Shown: positions 11,501 through 22,850 of the stretch, piece after piece
Numbering within the stretch: the stretch's first letter is position 1
Layout: the number at the start of each line of letters is the position of its first letter
Assembly (NCBI GenBank): GCA_951812925.1
Contig: OX638368.1
Span: forward strand, 23,499,187-23,563,186
DNA length: 64,000 nt
Direction of reading: 5' to 3'
From: Calliopum simillimum
Taxonomy: Eukaryota > Arthropoda > Insecta > Diptera > Lauxaniidae
The notes under the pieces: generated by a model
Told to the model about the DNA's origin: nothing
Databases searched by the model: none
Seen by the model: the letters and a program-made list of their open reading frames with translations, nothing else
Made by a program: the position numbers and the translations under genes

Positions 11501-12550
11501 TGTTATTGTTGTTTATATATTTATTGTTATCATCAACATCAGATAGTTTTGGTAGCTACATAGGATATGTTTGTGTATTTGTATTTTCTATGGCATTCAG
11601 ACGCTTCTGTTTACAGATATAGGTACTTGCGTTTCCACTATTTTTGTTTTTGTTTTCCTTCTAGCTTCTCGTTCTAAGTTATTATTACTATAAGACAGCC
11701 AGTCAGTCAGTCCAACGTCTTAGCTTTATTGTTGTTATTTTTTTTTTTTATTTTACTTTTGAAAGTTTGTTTTGGTTGTGTATTTACTGAAAATTGTTGA
11801 TACTTTATGTGTACATATACCTTTTCTTAATATGGTAAAGATTTCAAATAAATTGGAGCATTCCATATAAGTGGGCGCATAATTCGGAAGTTATCTATAA
11901 TGAAAAAGTTTTTCCTAATCTTTATTAAGTTCATTATAGTTTGTCGTCGTATTGATTGATTGATTTCCAAAAAGTCATTTGAATATGGGCTGGGCCGCAC
12001 AATAAGTTGTTGCTAAAATAATCAAGAGTTAGCAACAACAGCTTTTTATAATGAAATGCTTTCAAATTTCTATTTAAAGCTGCAAATTGTGGTATATTAT
12101 CCTTTAATAATTCGATTTATTAAATTTATTTGATGTGAATTTCGAATTTTTATGTTTAAGTTTAAGTTCTGATCTTAATATTCTATGTACTAATCCTTTA
12201 ACTCTTATCTTATGCGATTCTTTGCGTTGACTTTAGTCGCTTTCCCCGTCATTTGCAATTCTTGGATTTCTTTCTCCAATGATCTTTTCCATATAACTTT
12301 TGATTACTTTTTTATAACTCACGCGATTTCAAAAAAAGTATCTTGTAATTACTTCGACAAAAAATTTCAAAATCCTTACTTAGGTTTTTATTCGATTTTT
12401 ATCGAATTTTTTCATCTTGATCTTTTCTTTGTGTTCTTCTGTTCTTTTGACCTATATAACCCGACGTACTTTTTAAGCTGATTCCAAATCCGGAATCAGA
12501 ATTGCGAGATATCATAACCAAAACATTAAAAAACCGAGACAAAGTAAAAC
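11501..12550. other. Unassigned AT-rich DNA
   Basis: No gene or element termini are recognised. An 89-codon frame at 12212-12481 is Phe-rich and looks like translated T-rich sequence. Confidence 0.35.
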
Positions 12551-13024
12551 CAGGGGTCGAATCGACGCATCCGTGAACGTACAACTCGTAACGTAAAAAC
12601 ATGTGTTGCACATGTATTTCGCATAGTGATGAGCAAAATTAGTCTTGGTCTTGAGTATTGTTCTTGGTAATTTTGCAAGACCAAGACGCTGATATTTTTG
12701 CAAGACCAAGGCTACGGTCTTGGTCTTGCTCACGATAATCGTCAAAACCAAGACTGCTTTTCAGTCTTGGTAATTTATAGTAAAAAGTTGTTTCACTCCC
12801 GTTTTTGAAGATAAAATCATCTCTTAATTTGTATTTTGGCATCTTAAAAACCCAACTGCTTTGGAAAAATATGGTTTTGAAATTTTGAATACTCAATATC
12901 TCTGAAAATTTTTTCAAGACCAAGACCGAGACCTTGGTTATATTTCATCACTAACTTCGCATTACTGAATACATGATTTTACGTCACGAGTTGTACATTT
13001 ACTGATGCGGCAATTCAACCCCTG
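12551..13024. mobile_element. Palindromic MITE with hAT-type ends, interrupted by a second MITE
   Basis: Inverted arms begin CAGGGGTCGAATCGACGCAT at 12551 and return as the reverse complement ending ACCCCTG at 13024. Pairing continues inward to about 12623 and 12961. The CAGGGGT terminus is typical of hAT elements. No clear target duplication flanks it. Its centre holds the insertion described next. Confidence 0.7.
12624..12953. mobile_element. hAT-type MITE nested inside the outer MITE
   Basis: Ends TAGTGATGA and TCATCACTA are inverted. The flanks ATTTCGCA (12616-12623) and ACTTCGCA (12954-12961) match in 7 of 8 positions, as expected for a hAT 8-bp target duplication. Inside are several inverted copies of a GTCTTGGTCTTG motif near both ends. 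No transposase is encoded, so it is non-autonomous. Confidence 0.75.
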
Positions 13025-13202
13025 ATATGGCACCTAAAAAAATTAGCATTTTTACACTCTGAACTATGTCTGTAATTTTTTCGCCTCTGAAATATCCTAA
13101 TCTTAAAATTATGTAGGTAAAAAAACACTGCTTTTGGCTATTTTTAAGGTTATGTACAGAACGAACAAATTTTTTCTGCTCAAAATGATCCAAAAACAGT
13201 TA

Positions 13203-13339
13203 GGGTAGGTATTCCTTAAAACGAGTAAATGCCTCGAAAATCTTGCAAACTCGTAAAACTGTCAAAATTTGTATTGATTTTGACAACTATTACGAGTTTA
13301 CGAGGTTTTCGAGGCATTTACTCGTTTAAAGGAATACCC
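13203..13339. mobile_element. 137-bp PIF/Harbinger-like MITE
   Basis: Near-perfect inverted arms run from GGGTAGGTATTCC at 13203 to GGAATACCC at 13339, covering a conserved GAGTAAATGCCTCGAAAA block. TTA on both sides (13200-13202 and 13340-13342) is the 3-bp target duplication typical of PIF/Harbinger. The element is almost entirely palindromic. Confidence 0.75.
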
Positions 13340-13342
13340 TTA

Positions 13343-14270
13343 ATGTTTTTTACCTTCTTAATTTTTAGGTTATAATATTTCAACGACGAAAAAAATTACA
13401 GATATAATTCAGAATGGAATTTAAAACAAAATGCTATTTTTTTTTTTGGTACCATATCAGATTTTACGTTTAGAATTAACTTTGTCTCGTTATATAACGT
13501 TATATTAACGTTTATGACATGATATCTCAAAAACCATAAGCAATAGTGCAATAATGACACCAGATTCAGAATCAACGCAAAAAATTCATCGGTACATATA
13601 TATAACTTTGGCTAAAAGAACTGAACTTTTATGATTGCTTGAGTGCTATTGAAAGACCAAAATGAAAAAATTTTATAAAAAATCGAATAAAGGCCGGTGC
13701 TGAACAAAATCCCATAAAAAAAAATTGGGGTAATCGAAACGTTTTTTTTAAATCGCAAAAAAATTGAACTGTTTTAGTCCACGATTTGTTAGAATCGCGT
13801 AAATCTTTTATTTTATTTTAAACATTTAAATTTTATATTATTATCAAAATTGGAATTATCAATAATAAGATAGACACGCTATTTATTCCACAATCACATA
13901 GACTAGACAACTTCATTGAATGCGTGTTAGCGATTATATTCAAAACCACAGTCGAATTATAAGGTTGTAGCTACTTATTCCAAAATGCTACACAAATATT
14001 AATCAAAATCATTTGACCGCATCGATGAAGTAATAATTTCAATGAAGAAAACTTCAATATGCAATTTGAAATTCAGTTGAAAGCAGAACAATGTGGCGCA
14101 CAATATTTTTTGACTTCATGAAGTTTAAATTTTTTTTTTTGCAAATTATTTGAATCTTTTTGTAAATTGATAAATTTTATTGATCACAAATTTATCAACT
14201 TACTCAGACAAGAAGTAAAATTTAATGTTTTTAGACTGAAATAAAAGGATTATCTCGATTTAAAAGTTTT
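13343..14270. other. Unassigned AT-rich DNA
   Basis: No gene, RNA or element boundaries were seen. Confidence 0.35.
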
Positions 14271-15927
14271 TTAGCCCAGAATTCACATTCATTAGGGTTT
14301 AACCAAGAGAATTTTATTTTCAGTCATTGCTTAACCATTAGTTAAACTCCCAAGTTTCATTGGTTAACCATTATTAGGTCACAAACAAAATCTACAAATT
14401 CTGTTCGTGCTGCCATATTTTTCTCTTGTTCATTGTTTTAGTTAATTAAAAAACTGTGAATATGAAACATTAGTTAAACTTTTGGCGCCATTTTAGTAAA
14501 CTAATTAGCTAATAATAAGTGAAATAGTGTTTCCAAGCGGATTTTTTGGTAAATTTTTCGCATTTTGATCCGATTTTTTAGTTACAAAAGCAGCAAGCGA
14601 CCCATCTATGTAGGATGCGTCCAATTTTGAAGAAAAGTTATCTTGATAACTCGAACAAATGGAAATCAAATGGCAATATGATTCTGAATCTACCTTTTAT
14701 CTTCTACTAAGGGTATAATAGTTTTATATCTTTCGGTATTATTTGGTTATAAGATTCAGATTGTTTTTTAACAATGTAATAAATCTTTTGCGCTGCATTC
14801 GTTTGGAAAGTAGATACAAGTGTAAGATTTAGATTAGTTTAGGATGTGTCCAGGGATAGACATATTTGCGTGCGTGCTCATTTATATAGAACAGTCAAGG
14901 ATAACGATATGTTGAAGATAAGCGCTGAGATAGATGTTCCAATGGTTCTTTCGTTCTATTCGCTTTAAGTGGTTGGGTGTGTATTGAAGTAAGCTGAGGC
15001 CTCAAAAATGTTGCCTGCGCATTGCTTTGAATTTATTTCTTAGTTAGAATTTTGACTTATTTGCCCACGTTTCTTGTTTTCAAATGATACGGTTTTTGCA
15101 TATACAAAAGCACATTTTTTCTCATAACAATACATAATTGGAATTTTTAAAAGCGCTTTCTTTTATTTTGTTCTGCACACGTTCAATAGATGATACAACT
15201 GTTTCATAGTCGTTTGACAAGATTTCGACATTTTACATAATAAGAAAATATTACCAATTCATAAAGCAAATGTTTCTAATAGCATAGTTATGGATATTTT
15301 TCAGTTGATTTTGAGGGGGAAATACTAGTTACAAGTTCTAGTTAAATGACTTGTAACTTTTTAAGGTTAGGATATAGTGAAATTTTGATAATTTAGGCAC
15401 CCATTTCATTAGACAATTGTGGCACTAATTGATTATAGCACGGATTTACAGACATAAGTTAACTAAAATGGAGAAAAGAGTTTAATTAATTTTGCATATT
15501 CAAAGTATTTTGGTTAACTAAAACAATGAACAAATAAAAAATATGGCAGCACGGGAGAAATTTGTGGATTTTGTGAAAACACATGTTTTTGTTCAGGGTT
15601 AGGCAAACAAAATAACAAAAACGATGGAAAACGCACGCACGCGCATCAAATTTTATTGATGAAGAAGTTAATTTTCTGATCAAATTAGTGGAAGCCCAGT
15701 GTGCCGGACGGTTCAAATCTCCGCTTTTTTATCCGTAACGGGTACACTGGGAGGGCACAAAAATACGATTTAGTAAAAAAATAACACGCTTGTGAAAAAG
15801 ATGTTGAGCGGCAGCTCATCCAATGAAATTTGGGGATTTAACTTATGGTTCACTTATGTCTGAAAATTAAATGTTGTTGATTAAGCTCCTGTCATTAGTT
15901 AACGAATGACTTTGAATCCGGGCCTAA
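14271..15927. mobile_element. 1.66-kb palindromic (foldback) element
   Basis: The left end TTAGCCCAGAATTCACATTC is the inverse of the right end GAATCCGGGCCTAA. Matching continues inward through blocks such as GTTAAACTCCCAAGTTTCAT and TGCTGCCATATTTTT. The inner arm blocks sit at about 14420-14510 and 15430-15570. The middle (14516-15430) shows no transposase. No target duplication is evident, so the superfamily is unknown. Confidence 0.65.
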
Positions 15928-16440
15928 GAATACACAAACCTAAAATTTGTACCGCCTTCCTATTCTCATATGAAACGCACGTGTTGCACATTTTCCCTGT
16001 TTAAAAACTGTTGAGTTCGAGGCTGAGTTCAGAAGGTGAAAAGTAGTTGATAGCATTGTTAATATCCATTTACTGCACAGGACTAATTTCAAAATATGTA
16101 TAAACATCAGGTATCTGCAGCGTTGCCAAGCCGGAAATGGATATGCGCAGCATAATTGGCCCCTGCGTTGCTTCTAGCTAGAGGCTACGCAAAATGTAGC
16201 CATATTTGTCATCATGTAGCTTAATTCAAGCAAAATGTAGCCAATTTTCCCAATCTAAAATTGTATTGACCGAAATCTTAGCGCTTCAAGCACTGGGAAA
16301 ATTTAAACTCAGTAGCAACGTTTAACCTTTTTCTATCGATGAATACTCGATATTTGTTTTATTTTACAGTGATAAGTAGCATGTGATAACAGCGATGATA
16401 ATGCGTGTCAGTAAGGCCTACCGAGTGCAAAAATTTCGAA
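15928..16440. other. Unassigned DNA with short internal repeats
   Basis: CAAAATGTAGCCA recurs near 16190 and 16230. No gene is recognised. Confidence 0.35.
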
Positions 16441-16499
16441 TGGAATGGCAGAAAATGATACTATATCAGAGATGACTGCAACCTGTACGAGGAGATCTT

Positions 16500-17385
16500 T
16501 ATCGCGCTGAGTGCATGTTTTGTGGAGAGATTTTTAAATCAACACTATATGCTATAAAGACCCACGCAAATACTGCAAGGCATGCTACTGAAAGTTCTAA
16601 CTCAACTCCGAAAAGATAAGAGGTTATTCAATCATTTGTAGCCCTAAACACAGTGAATAAAAAAGTCCATGAGGCAGAAATGCTATTATCAGCATTCTTA
16701 GCGGCTCACAACACATCATTTTCAGCATTATTGATGCCTTAAAAAAATCAATTTCAGACTCTGAAGTTGTTAAAAAAAATGGCTTTAAAAAGATCTAAAG
16801 CAGAAAAAGAGTTTAACAAAAAAAATTGCAGTCCACAAAATTTACGCTCATGATAGACGAATCAACCGACATTCCTTCCACAAAAACAATGGTATTGTTG
16901 TAAGATTTTATGATGAAGATCAAGGCAAAATTATTACCAAGTTTTGGGAGCTTTCACCAGTTTTTCCGTAAGGTGACACAGAAGCCGCTAATGAAGGGGC
17001 TATCTCTGAAAGGTTATTTGACATTTTAATGGAATAGTTTAAAAGTAGCTTGATCCCAATGACAACTGCAACAGTATGATGGGTCCCTAAACTCAGTAAC
17101 CAGCCTCCTCAAGGAACTTATACCAAATATAACAGTTGTGGCCTGTATATGCCATTCGATTCATTTATGTTCATCAAAGGCGTGTAAAGAGCTATCACGT
17201 AGTTTGGAAGACTTAGCCCGAAATGTTTATACATCAATTTTTCAACCAAAGTTCAAAACGACATGCAGAATTTGTGCAATTTCAAATTTTTTTGGATTCA
17301 AATATCCATAAAATATTACACCCAAATCAAACGCGTTGGCTTTCAAAATTTAATAATCTCTTTCAGCACTTGGCAACATTGGGTA
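16500..17385 (+). pseudogene. Decayed hAT transposase with BED-type zinc finger
   Basis: Several frames together give a hAT-like protein. AECMFCGEIFKSTLYAIKTH followed by HATESS looks like a BED-type finger (C-x2-C ... H-x4-H, from about 16506). It is followed by a helical region (VNKKVHEAEMLLSAFLAAH). The core has MIDESTDIPSTKTM (about 16852) and VRFYDEDQGKIITKFWELSP (about 16910), then SVTSLLKELIPNITVVACIC with HSIHLCSSKACKELSRSLED (about 17095-17215). These are hallmarks of the ZMYM/ZBED-like hAT group. Stops and at least three frameshifts break the frame, and a foldback element interrupts the 3' part, so it is dead. The C-terminal dimerisation domain is not recognisable downstream. Confidence 0.75.
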
Positions 17386-17635
17386 TCTGTGGCTGGAAAG
17401 AATAAATGCATAACTTGACTTAAGCAAAATAGGTTTGAGCTCCATTTTCTATTAGTTCTGGTTGCAATTGTTCTTACGTTTTTGAGCGTTTTGTTAGTGC
17501 TTACTTAGATCATAACAATGCCCAAAAACGAAGGAGTGATTTTATCCGGAACGATTAGAAAATTTCCCTCAAACCTGTTTTGCATAAGCAGTTTTTCCTT
17601 CCAGCCACAAATACAAACATTGCTTGATAGTCTCG
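17370..17635. mobile_element. Foldback MITE inserted in the hAT relic
   Basis: The left arm (from about 17370, with GTGGCTGGAAAG and AATAGGTTTGAG) is repeated in inverse orientation on the right (CTCAAACCTGTTTTGCAT, CCTTCCAGCCACAAATAC, ending about 17635). Pairing carries on to the centre near 17500, so nearly the whole element is palindromic. Confidence 0.65.
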
Positions 17636-17639
17636 CCTG

Positions 17640-18136
17640 AGGCCATTATTTTTTAACTTGAAGGTCATTTATAAACATTTTTTTCTTTTCCTTTCAATAT
17701 GCATTTTGCCAATGTTTATTTATTTCCAAATTCCGTCCTTAACTATGGAATGATTCAGTTATTGCAGAAATATAAATTCAAGCAAAAACACTCAATGCAG
17801 TGTAAAGTCGCTTGCTGTTTTCTGTACAGAAATTTGATTCCTCAAGCTGACGGCAGCAGCTCGAACGTACGTGACCCTTTCGATATTTTCTACATCCGCA
17901 TTTATATAGCAGTTTAAAATATGGTGACCAATGAATTTTTTTCTTTTTTCCTGACGCTGCTTTTTCCAAGTTAGTTGCCTTTGGCGATTGCAACAAATGC
18001 CAGTCGTATCAATTTTGCTTCCATTAAAAAATTTTGCGCAATTTTGCACGCGTAAACAATAAAATCATTTGTTTCGTTTTAATCTAAAATGGCAAGACAT
18101 TAATCTCAAATGGTGATTGTAAGCAAATTATGACAA
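17640..18136. other. Unassigned DNA
   Basis: No clear continuation of the hAT relic. Short frames on both strands (17699-17917, 17778-17996) show no known domain. Confidence 0.35.
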
Positions 18137-18268
18137 TTATAAATAATCGGTTTTAAATTCATCAATAATAGTTGTAACAACAACAGCAACAATAGCGAAT
18201 ATGTACGTTATCGATGTAACTTGGGAGTCTCTTTCAGTGGAAGGTCGTAGTTCAACGATTTTCGGCAT
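18137..18268 (-). CDS. Small frame at the left array boundary (43 residues)
   Basis: From ATG at 18268 (context AAAAATGCC) the frame reads MPKIVELRPSTERDSQ followed by a hydrophobic stretch (IFAIVAVVVTTII) and ends at 18137. Array units share only MPKIVELR and then diverge (QDTTFQSPNEMLESL, stop). The region could be the original first coding exon, upon which the array was built. The sequence right of the array (about 19920-20150) reads like an insect 5' leader on the same strand. No family is recognised and the frame may continue by splicing. Confidence 0.3.
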   Translation of the reverse strand: MPKIVELRPSTERDSQVTSITYIFAIVAVVVTTIIDEFKTDYL

Positions 18269-19919
18269 TTTTGTTTTTAATCGAAATAAATGCTTTTTTT
18301 TATTAAAATAACAATTCAATTCAAATTGCAACTTTTTAGGCTTTTCATCTTCACCTTTATTGAAATCCTTGATTTTATGCTTTTTGTCTTTCTTTTTCTT
18401 CTTTTTTGTGTCCTCCACCAACTGTTGTTCAGCGATTTTTGCGATGCAAATCAAGAAAATATATAAGTTATTTAGTTCATAAAGTATTGTCATTTAGTTC
18501 ATAAAGTATTGTCAAATAGTTCATAAAGTATTGTCATTTAGTTCATAAAGTATTGTCATTTTGCTGGAAAATTGGTTAGGTCTTTTTACAATTTACAAAC
18601 TTTTTTCACAAAGATTCAAGCATTTCGTTGGGAGATTGGAACGTAGTATCCTGCCGGAGTTCAACGATTTTCGGCATTTTTGTTTTTAATCGAAATAAAT
18701 GCTTTTTTTTATTAAAATAACAATTCAATTCAAATTGCAACTTTTTAGGCTTTTCATCTTCACCTTTATTGAAATCCTTGATTTTATGCTTTTTGTCTTT
18801 CTTTTTCTTCTTTTTTGTGTCCTCCACCAACTGTTGTTCAGCGATTTTTGCGATGCAAATCAAGAAAATATATAAGTTATTTAGTTCATAAAGTATTGTC
18901 ATTTAGTTCATAAAGTATTGTCAAATAGTTCATAAAGTATTGTCATTTAGTTCATAAAGTATTGTCATTTTGCTGGAAAATTGGTTAGGTCTTTTTACAA
19001 TTTACAAACTTTTTTCACAAAGATTCAAGCATTTCGTTGGGAGATTGGAACGTAGTATCCTGCCGGAGTTCAACGATTTTCGGCATTTTTGTTTTTAATC
19101 GAAATAAATGCTTTTTTTTATTAAAATAACAATTCAATTCAAATTGCAACTTTTTAGGCTTTTCATCTTCACCTTTATTGAAATCCTTGATTTTATGCTT
19201 TTTGTCTTTCTTTTTCTTCTTTTTTGTGTCCTCCACCAACTGTTGTTCAGCGATTTTTGCGATGCAAATCAAGAAAATATATAAGTTATTTAGTTCATAA
19301 AGTATTGTCATTTAGTTCATAAAGTATTGTCAAATAGTTCATAAAGTATTGTCATTTAGTTCATAAAGTATTGTCATTTTGCTGGAAAATTGGTTAGGTC
19401 TTTTTACAATTTACAAACTTTTTTCACAAAGATTCAAGCATTTCGTTGGGAGATTGGAACGTAGTATCCTGCCGGAGTTCAACGATTTTCGGCATTTTTG
19501 TTTTTAATCGAAATAAATGCTTTTTTTTATTAAAATAACAATTCAATTCAAATTGCAACTTTTTAGGCTTTTCATCTTCACCTTTATTGAATTCCTTGAT
19601 TTTATGCTTTTTGTCTTTCTTTTTCTTCTTTTTTGTGTCCTCCACCAACTGTTGTTCAGCGATTTTTGCGATGCAAATCAAGAAAATATATAAGTTATTT
19701 AGTTCATAAAGTATTGTCATTTAGTTCATAAAGTATTGTCAAATAGTTCATAAAGTATTGTCATTTAGTTCATAAAGTATTGTCATTTTGCTGGAAAATT
19801 GGTTAGGTCTTTTTACAATTTACAAACTTTTTTCACAAAGATTCAAGCATTTCGTTGGGAGATTGGAACGTAGTATCCTGCCGGAGTTCAACGATTTTCG
19901 GCATTTTTGTTTTTAATCG
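18249..19919 (-). repeat. 409-bp tandem array (4.1 units) carrying BUD13 fragments
   Basis: Four head-to-tail units of 409 bp plus a 35-bp remainder repeat from 18249 to 19919, nearly identical (one substitution seen near 19591). Read on the minus strand, each unit has four parts. First is a four-copy 21-bp subrepeat (core GTTCATAAAGTATTGTCA on the plus strand). Second is an 84-bp BUD13-derived segment. Third is a spacer. Fourth is ATGCCGAAAATCGTTGAACT, a start-codon context also present at the left boundary. Units keep an identical open frame of 98 codons (18606-18902, 19015-19311, 19424-19720), and the leftmost gives 118 codons (18137-18493). The near-identity of units indicates recent amplification. 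Confidence 0.95.
18326..18409 (-). pseudogene. Internally deleted BUD13 fragment, repeated in each array unit
   Basis: This 84-bp segment recurs at 18735-18818, 19144-19227 and 19553-19636. It matches BUD13 at 26511-26569 and 26733-26759, in inverse orientation to the gene. Apart from a 2-bp deletion and the loss of the 163 bp between the two blocks, it is identical by eye. The two losses total 165 bp, so the reading frame after the junction returns to that of BUD13. The peptide keeps the lysine tract ([16 protein letters not shown]) and EDEKPKKLQ. The junction is not a GT-AG splice product, so a simple spliced retrocopy does not explain it. Confidence 0.9.
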
Positions 19920-20160
19920 TAGTTTAATGCTAGAGTGAACGGCATGAGATATCAACATAAACAACAAAATGACAAGACTACCAACAACAACAGCACCAAA
20001 AATCCCAAGTAAATGTATATATTTTTAAACACGCTATTTTATTTACTTCTGTTATCACACAAACGAACGCAAATTCGTTTGACTAATCGGCTTCTGTCGC
20101 TGTCCTCGATTTTACGTTGAGTTGAGCATCGTACGACGACTCGAATACGCAATAATTAGT
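19920..20160 (-). promoter_or_regulatory. Possible 5' leader and promoter of a minus-strand gene
   Basis: On the minus strand this segment is less AT-rich and CpG-bearing near 20100-20160. It then turns A-rich, running into ACAAAAATGCCGAAAATCG at the array edge. The appearance fits a dipteran 5' UTR. There is no direct evidence of transcription. Confidence 0.25.
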
Positions 20161-20449
20161 CTTTTTATCAATATCTGTTTTTTGTTTTATTTTTAAACTT
20201 TGCATATTTCCACATCTTTAATGCATTTCATCATTTATTTCCTTTTTTATTAATTTCTTCTCAAATTATTTATGTTTTTCATTTTCACTATCACTTCCAA
20301 GAACAACCATTCACTTTAAAATTTTTTGCACAACTAAAGTCGCCTTTTTGAAAATGTCATGACGCATTATACATATGCCAGAGAGAGATGGATATAAGTG
20401 CAAAACATGGTTGAATTATAAGGTGAAGACATGCTTGCCTTAAAGGCTG
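20161..20449. other. Unassigned AT-rich DNA
   Basis: Nothing recognisable. Confidence 0.3.
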
Positions 20450-20612
20450 TACAGACTATCGATCAAGTACGTCAGTTTTGCCCAAATTTCTCTTGTTTGC
20501 TTGTGTGGCCGCCGCTATTTTTCGTCAGTCATCAGTCAACCACAAAATGGTTTGAGTGACAGACTGCAGCCATATTTAACTGACGAACATGATCGCTAGT
20601 GTGTACCCGCTA
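20450..20612. mobile_element. 162-bp palindromic MITE
   Basis: The left arm has GGCTGTACAGACTATCGATC and AAGTACGTCAGTT. The right arm returns AACTGACGAACATGATCG and GTGTACCCGC. The remaining stretch to 21225 holds another CpG-bearing block (20690-20830) without clear ends. Confidence 0.55.
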
Positions 20613-21224
20613 TTAGTTGTTATTTTTGACACATTCTATGGAATTTCATATATGCACAGACGCGATAAAAATAATATGTGCAAACTCTCTAGCTTGCACG
20701 AACTAGGTTTGCGCAGGAAAGAATGAACGTGTGGACGGCCCTTTACAGCTGGTTCACACGACAGACAGAATCGGGTTTGTGCCAAATTTTGATGGCCGAT
20801 TGCTCGCAGATTGGCTTTAAGCCAACGGTCCATTCAATACGTCGAATGCGCCACGTCGTTTTTTTCAACTGACAGCTAAGTTAAATATCATGAGTTTATA
20901 TCAAGTGCGACCGAATCAGTGCACTCAGGGAAAAAACGATAACTTTCACTGTTGATTCAATAGATATCAGTAACGATTTAGAGCCAAGGGCAAAATTACT
21001 TGAATTAACTGTGAAAAACTATTGATTTTTTGACAGTGATTAGCATTCAAATCAAGTAATATATACTTTTGATTTTGTATTTATTTTAGTTTCCTTCTGA
21101 AATAATTGTTACACTGTTATACTTTTAAAAATTTTATTTAAAGCTCATAAGTTGTCAAATCTTTTACATACATATGATCTACAAAATCTACAGAATAAAA
21201 AAATACAACATGAGCACGAAGCGA
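20613..21224. other. Unassigned DNA
   Basis: A 65-codon minus frame (20636-20833) has no known domain. Nothing else is supported. Confidence 0.3.
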
Positions 21225-21229
21225 CGACG

Positions 21230-22721
21230 CACACTGGCTGCATTTCTCAAAAGTGGTTGCAAAAATCAATTTTGGTGTGGTGGAAATTCGCAAATCTAAT
21301 GATGCAGATTTATTAACAAATGATCAATACTTAAGGATATAAAATTGAAGTTCATTTGAAAAAATGGTTCGCTTTGTAGAGCTGGTCAAAATCAATGGTT
21401 TTTTCGATTTTGTAATTTTTTTTTTTTTTTTTTTTTTAAATGAGGTTCTAATTTTTCTGCAACTTATGAAAAAAAAGTTAATTTTTTTCTATTAGTGCTA
21501 TAAACGGTTTTTATACTATCAAATAACACTAAAAATAAATTACTTTTTTTTATGTCTGAGGTTTTTGTACTTTTCTGAAACACTATTTTTACCCTTTTTT
21601 TCAACTTCGAATGAAGTTTCAAAAAAATGTTCGCAAAAGATATCTTATGGACTACTAAAACTAAATAAACTCAACAATTCTGAACACAATTTAAAAATTG
21701 TAGCTGCGTCTACTTGCGTCTATATGAGTTATAACGATTTTCATCAAGAAACCTGTGGCTCATGACGTCATTTTTCGAAAAGGCGTTGCAAAAATCAATT
21801 TTGAGTGGGTTCCTTTTACAAATCTAATATTGCCATCAGATAGAAAAATATTAGGAGCTACAGGATTTGAAAATTTGAACCCATTCGGGCAAGTGGTTTG
21901 GTTTTTACAGCCTCTCAAAGTTGAGTAAATTTTAAAGTTAGCGAAAAAGCATTAGTGGTCTTGTCTCATAAAACTGATTAGCAAAAATCTAAGTTTTTTT
22001 AATAACTTTTATTTCTTATGAATTTTTTTTGAAAACATTGCTTTTAGCGTAGTTTTTAAGCTTTGGGTTGAGTTTAAAAAAATTTCGCTTTTTATAAAGC
22101 TCGGCTCACTACACAACTAATTGGTGTTTATCTCTAAGTTTGTGTTCCAAAAACTGTATGGTTTTACTTACAACCCTTTGTGTAAGAGCAACTTTTATGG
22201 CGAAACCTATGGATGAAAAAGCTAATTTCACGAAGTTTTAAGTACAAAACTTTATATTTTTAATTTTGTTTTTGTAGATTACAGCGCTATCTATGGTGGA
22301 TAAGAAAAAATTTTTTAGACAAAATTTTCTTGTTTCTGCAATAAAAATTAAGGGTTTTCATTTGAAATTTTTAAATTTCCCCTACCCCACCCCCGTCGGA
22401 GGGTGAGAGCGGGTCAAGATTCATATCGTTGAATAGATTTCTGAAAATTATTGGACACGTGTTGTTTTATTTTTAGATTTAACATCCAATTTCTGAAATA
22501 TTTGACCGTTCCGGGATTTTCTTAACGATATGTATGTAATTTACAGAAAATCTAACTTCAACAAAACATTGCTTTTCACCCTGCAATGTTATCTAAATGA
22601 AATTTAGAATAGCAATAGCTATGAAAATTTTCTATCTATAACCGAAAACAGAATTAAAATATCTTAAATGGTTCAGAAGTTATGATTTTTGCAACGAGAA
22701 ATGCCAGATATAGCCACTGTG
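21230..22721. mobile_element. Non-autonomous Transib-like element
   Basis: The left end is CACACTGGCTGCATTTCTC and the right end, read inward, is CACAGTGGCTATATCTGGCA with CATTTCTCGTTGCAAAAATCA beyond. The two flanks are exactly CGACG (21225-21229 and 22722-22726). A 5-bp GC-rich target duplication plus CACAGTG-like termini is the Transib signature. The 1492-bp interior has no transposase. A block starting GTTGCAAAAATCAATTTT occurs near 21262 and again near 21786, so the interior contains a direct repeat. Confidence 0.7.
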
Positions 22722-22850
22722 CGACGCTATTAATTTTTTGATGCTCTATGAATGTATGTGTGTATGATTATTTCACAAATTACATATGTACCTACATTCC
22801 AATGTGGAAAACAAATTTCAAAGTTAAAAATCTTTAAAAAGTTCCAAAAT

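Noticed and set aside
12212..12481. 89-codon Phe-rich frame as a membrane protein
   Set aside because: It is a translation of T-rich DNA with no coding bias or splice context.
18606..19720. Three identical 98-codon frames as a gene family
   Set aside because: They are repeats of one satellite unit; the frame mixes a BUD13 fragment, a 21-bp subrepeat and spacer. Kept as an array, not as genes.
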